In this document: positions 62,848 through 64,000 of the stretch, in pieces | Layout of the letters: each line of letters begins with the position of its first letter | Position numbering within the stretch: position 1 is the first letter of the stretch | Assembly: GCF_027912515.1 (NCBI RefSeq) | Contig: NZ_CP115464.1 | Span: forward strand, 3,325,501-3,389,500 | DNA length: 64,000 bases | Reading direction: 5' to 3' | Source of the DNA: Brevundimonas sp. NIBR10 | Lineage (GTDB): Bacteria; Pseudomonadota; Alphaproteobacteria; Caulobacterales; Caulobacteraceae | Notes under the pieces: generated by a model | Told to the model about the DNA's origin: nothing | The model's database searches: none | The model's input: the letters and a program-made list of their open reading frames with translations, nothing else | Position numbers and translations under genes: made by a program

Positions 62848-63086
62848 GCGAGCCTCGGGATTCGGGTCAACGCGCGATCCTGGCGGGCTTCTATGCCTTC
62901 CTGGCCATCGGCCTGCTGCTGGTCGCCGCCTTCGTCCTGTTCCGCGTCCTGGTGCCGATGATCCTTGAGGCGCATTTCCTCGGCTCCGTCTTCGTCGCCT
63001 CGGTCGCCGGCCTGTTCGGCACGCTCGGGCTGGGCCTGCTGGCCGTTTTCCTGTTCAATCGAATCTCCCGGATGATCCGGGACTGA
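62844..63086 (+). CDS. Small two-helix membrane protein
   Basis: An 80-residue protein starting at a GTG that overlaps the transglycosylase stop (GTGA). Two hydrophobic helices (ILAGFYAFLAIGLLLVAAFVLF and FVASVAGLFGTLGLGLLAVFLF, in parts) with short charged ends. No family recognised; the coupling suggests joint expression with the transglycosylase. Confidence 0.7.
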   Translation: MSEPRDSGQRAILAGFYAFLAIGLLLVAAFVLFRVLVPMILEAHFLGSVFVASVAGLFGTLGLGLLAVFLFNRISRMIRD

Positions 63087-63108
63087 GACCATCCGCGGGG
63101 GCGCGACC

Positions 63109-64000
63109 ATGACTTTTCCAGGACCCAGGTCCCTCGGCGGCGGAAGCAGCGCCACGCCACGCGTACTCAGGCTCGTGGCCACGGCCGCCCTGTTGCTGCT
63201 GGTCCTCGCCGGCGGCAGCTGTGCCGTCGTCTCGTGCAGCGTCACGGTCGAGAGCGGCGAGGCCGGCATCAAGACCACCAAGTTCGGCCCCAACCCCGGC
63301 GTCCAGCCCACCGAACTGCGCCCCGGCTGGCACTGGGAAGGCCTCGGCGAAAAGATCATCAAATACCCGACCCGCCAGCGTGTCTATTCCTACACCCGCG
63401 AAGGCAATGCCGACGGTCAGGAGAACGAGGAGATCGGTTTCGCCGACCAGACCGGCCTGCCCATGACCGCCGACGTCAACATGACGGTCAAGGTTTCGGA
63501 CAACAAGGCGGCGGATCTGTACGCCAAATACCGTCTGAATTTCGACGACCTGCTCGACAATCCGATCCGCAACGATGTCCGCTCCTTCATCGCCCAGGAG
63601 GCGGAAAAGGTGCCGGTGTCCTGTAACCTTCAGGCCCAGCAACCCGTGGTCGAGGGCGCGACCCAGCCCACCGCAGCCCCCTGCACCGGCAGCCTGATGG
63701 GCGCGGGTCGTCAGGCCGTGATCCAGCGCGCCTATGCCAACCTGCAGCGCAAATGGGCGGCCGAGGGCGTGGAGATCTCCAACCTTCAATGGGTCGGCAC
63801 CATCCGCTATCCCGAGAGCATCACCACCGCCATCCAGGCCCGCACCGCCACCGAACAGCGCACCCTCGCCGCCCAGCAGAAGGAGGCCGAAGCCCGTGCC
63901 AACGCCAACGCCCTGATCGAGACCGCGCGTGGCGAGGCCGAATCCATCCGCCTGCGCGGCGACGCCCTTCGCGCCAACCCCCAGCTGATCGACCAGATCT
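63109..64000 (+). CDS. SPFH/prohibitin (band 7) protein, 3' truncated by the window
   Basis: At least 297 residues from the ATG at 63109; the frame is open to the last base. An N-terminal hydrophobic segment (LRLVATAALLLLVLAGG) precedes a band 7 domain (EAGIKTTKFGPNPG, QENEEIGFADQTGLPMTADVNMTVKV) and then a helical flotillin-like stretch (QQKEAEARANANALIETARGEAES, split). Two cysteines sit in an insert (CNLQ ... APC) within the domain. Such proteins form ring scaffolds in the membrane that regulate proteases such as FtsH. Confidence 0.85.
   Translation, partial: MTFPGPRSLGGGSSATPRVLRLVATAALLLLVLAGGSCAVVSCSVTVESGEAGIKTTKFGPNPGVQPTELRPGWHWEGLGEKIIKYPTRQRVYSYTREGNADGQENEEIGFADQTGLPMTADVNMTVKVSDNKAADLYAKYRLNFDDLLDNPIRNDVRSFIAQEAEKVPVSCNLQAQQPVVEGATQPTAAPCTGSLMGAGRQAVIQRAYANLQRKWAAEGVEISNLQWVGTIRYPESITTAIQARTATEQRTLAAQQKEAEARANANALIETARGEAESIRLRGDALRANPQLIDQI

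Overview
The window reads as chromosome of a GC-rich alphaproteobacterium of the Caulobacteraceae (Caulobacter/Brevundimonas type). The reasons are a Weimberg-type xylose locus carrying TGTTAGCGCTACCA-like operators, a fliK-flgD-flgE-sciP order with sigma-54 promoters and a CtrA-like box, an RNase E ending in a GWW peptide, many TonB-dependent receptors, and frequent ATGA/GTGA start-stop overlaps. The genus is an inference; no rRNA or tRNA gene is present to anchor it.

Region 1 (1-12.5 kb) is carbohydrate catabolism. A truncated tryptophan-halogenase-like gene is followed by a leftward set (GH3 glycosidase, FAH-family sugar-acid dehydratase, SDR sugar dehydrogenase, MFS sugar porter, semialdehyde dehydrogenase). 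A rightward set follows: FadR/GntR regulator, IlvD-type sugar-acid dehydratase and a CitE-like lyase. Together they would release pentose from oligosaccharides, import it and oxidise it to 2-oxoglutarate. Region 2 (12.5-20.5 kb) has a translationally coupled tyrosinase/zinc metalloprotease pair, a surface O-acylation cluster (MBOAT, two SGNH proteins, a membrane protein, facing GSCFA) and a HigBA module.

Region 3 (20.6-29.3 kb) holds a 3-oxoacid CoA-transferase, a TelA-like protein, an Mla/MCE lipid ABC transporter and a two-gene DNA-repair cassette (radical SAM protein plus DUF4130-UdgX fusion). A perfect alphaproteobacterial LexA box abuts the cassette's start codon; this is the most interesting system here. 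Region 4 (29.3-37 kb) is flagellar: flgL-flgK leftward and fliK-flgD-flgE rightward from divergent sigma-54-type promoters with an identical 17-nt core, then sciP.

Region 5 (37-51 kb) carries ParDE, mnmA, bacterioferritin, small membrane and TPR proteins, a frameshifted DsbA-like gene behind an M48 protease, rne, an AmiC-type amidase and rpsF-rpsR-rplI. Region 6 (51-64 kb) has two convergent TonB receptors, a GNAT, a secreted Rap1a-like protein, dnaB, small acidic proteins, about 1.4 kb of repeat-rich DNA with only one small gene (an inverted-repeat element, a structured stretch of unknown nature, direct repeats), an MltB-type lytic transglycosylase and a truncated SPFH/prohibitin gene running off the end.
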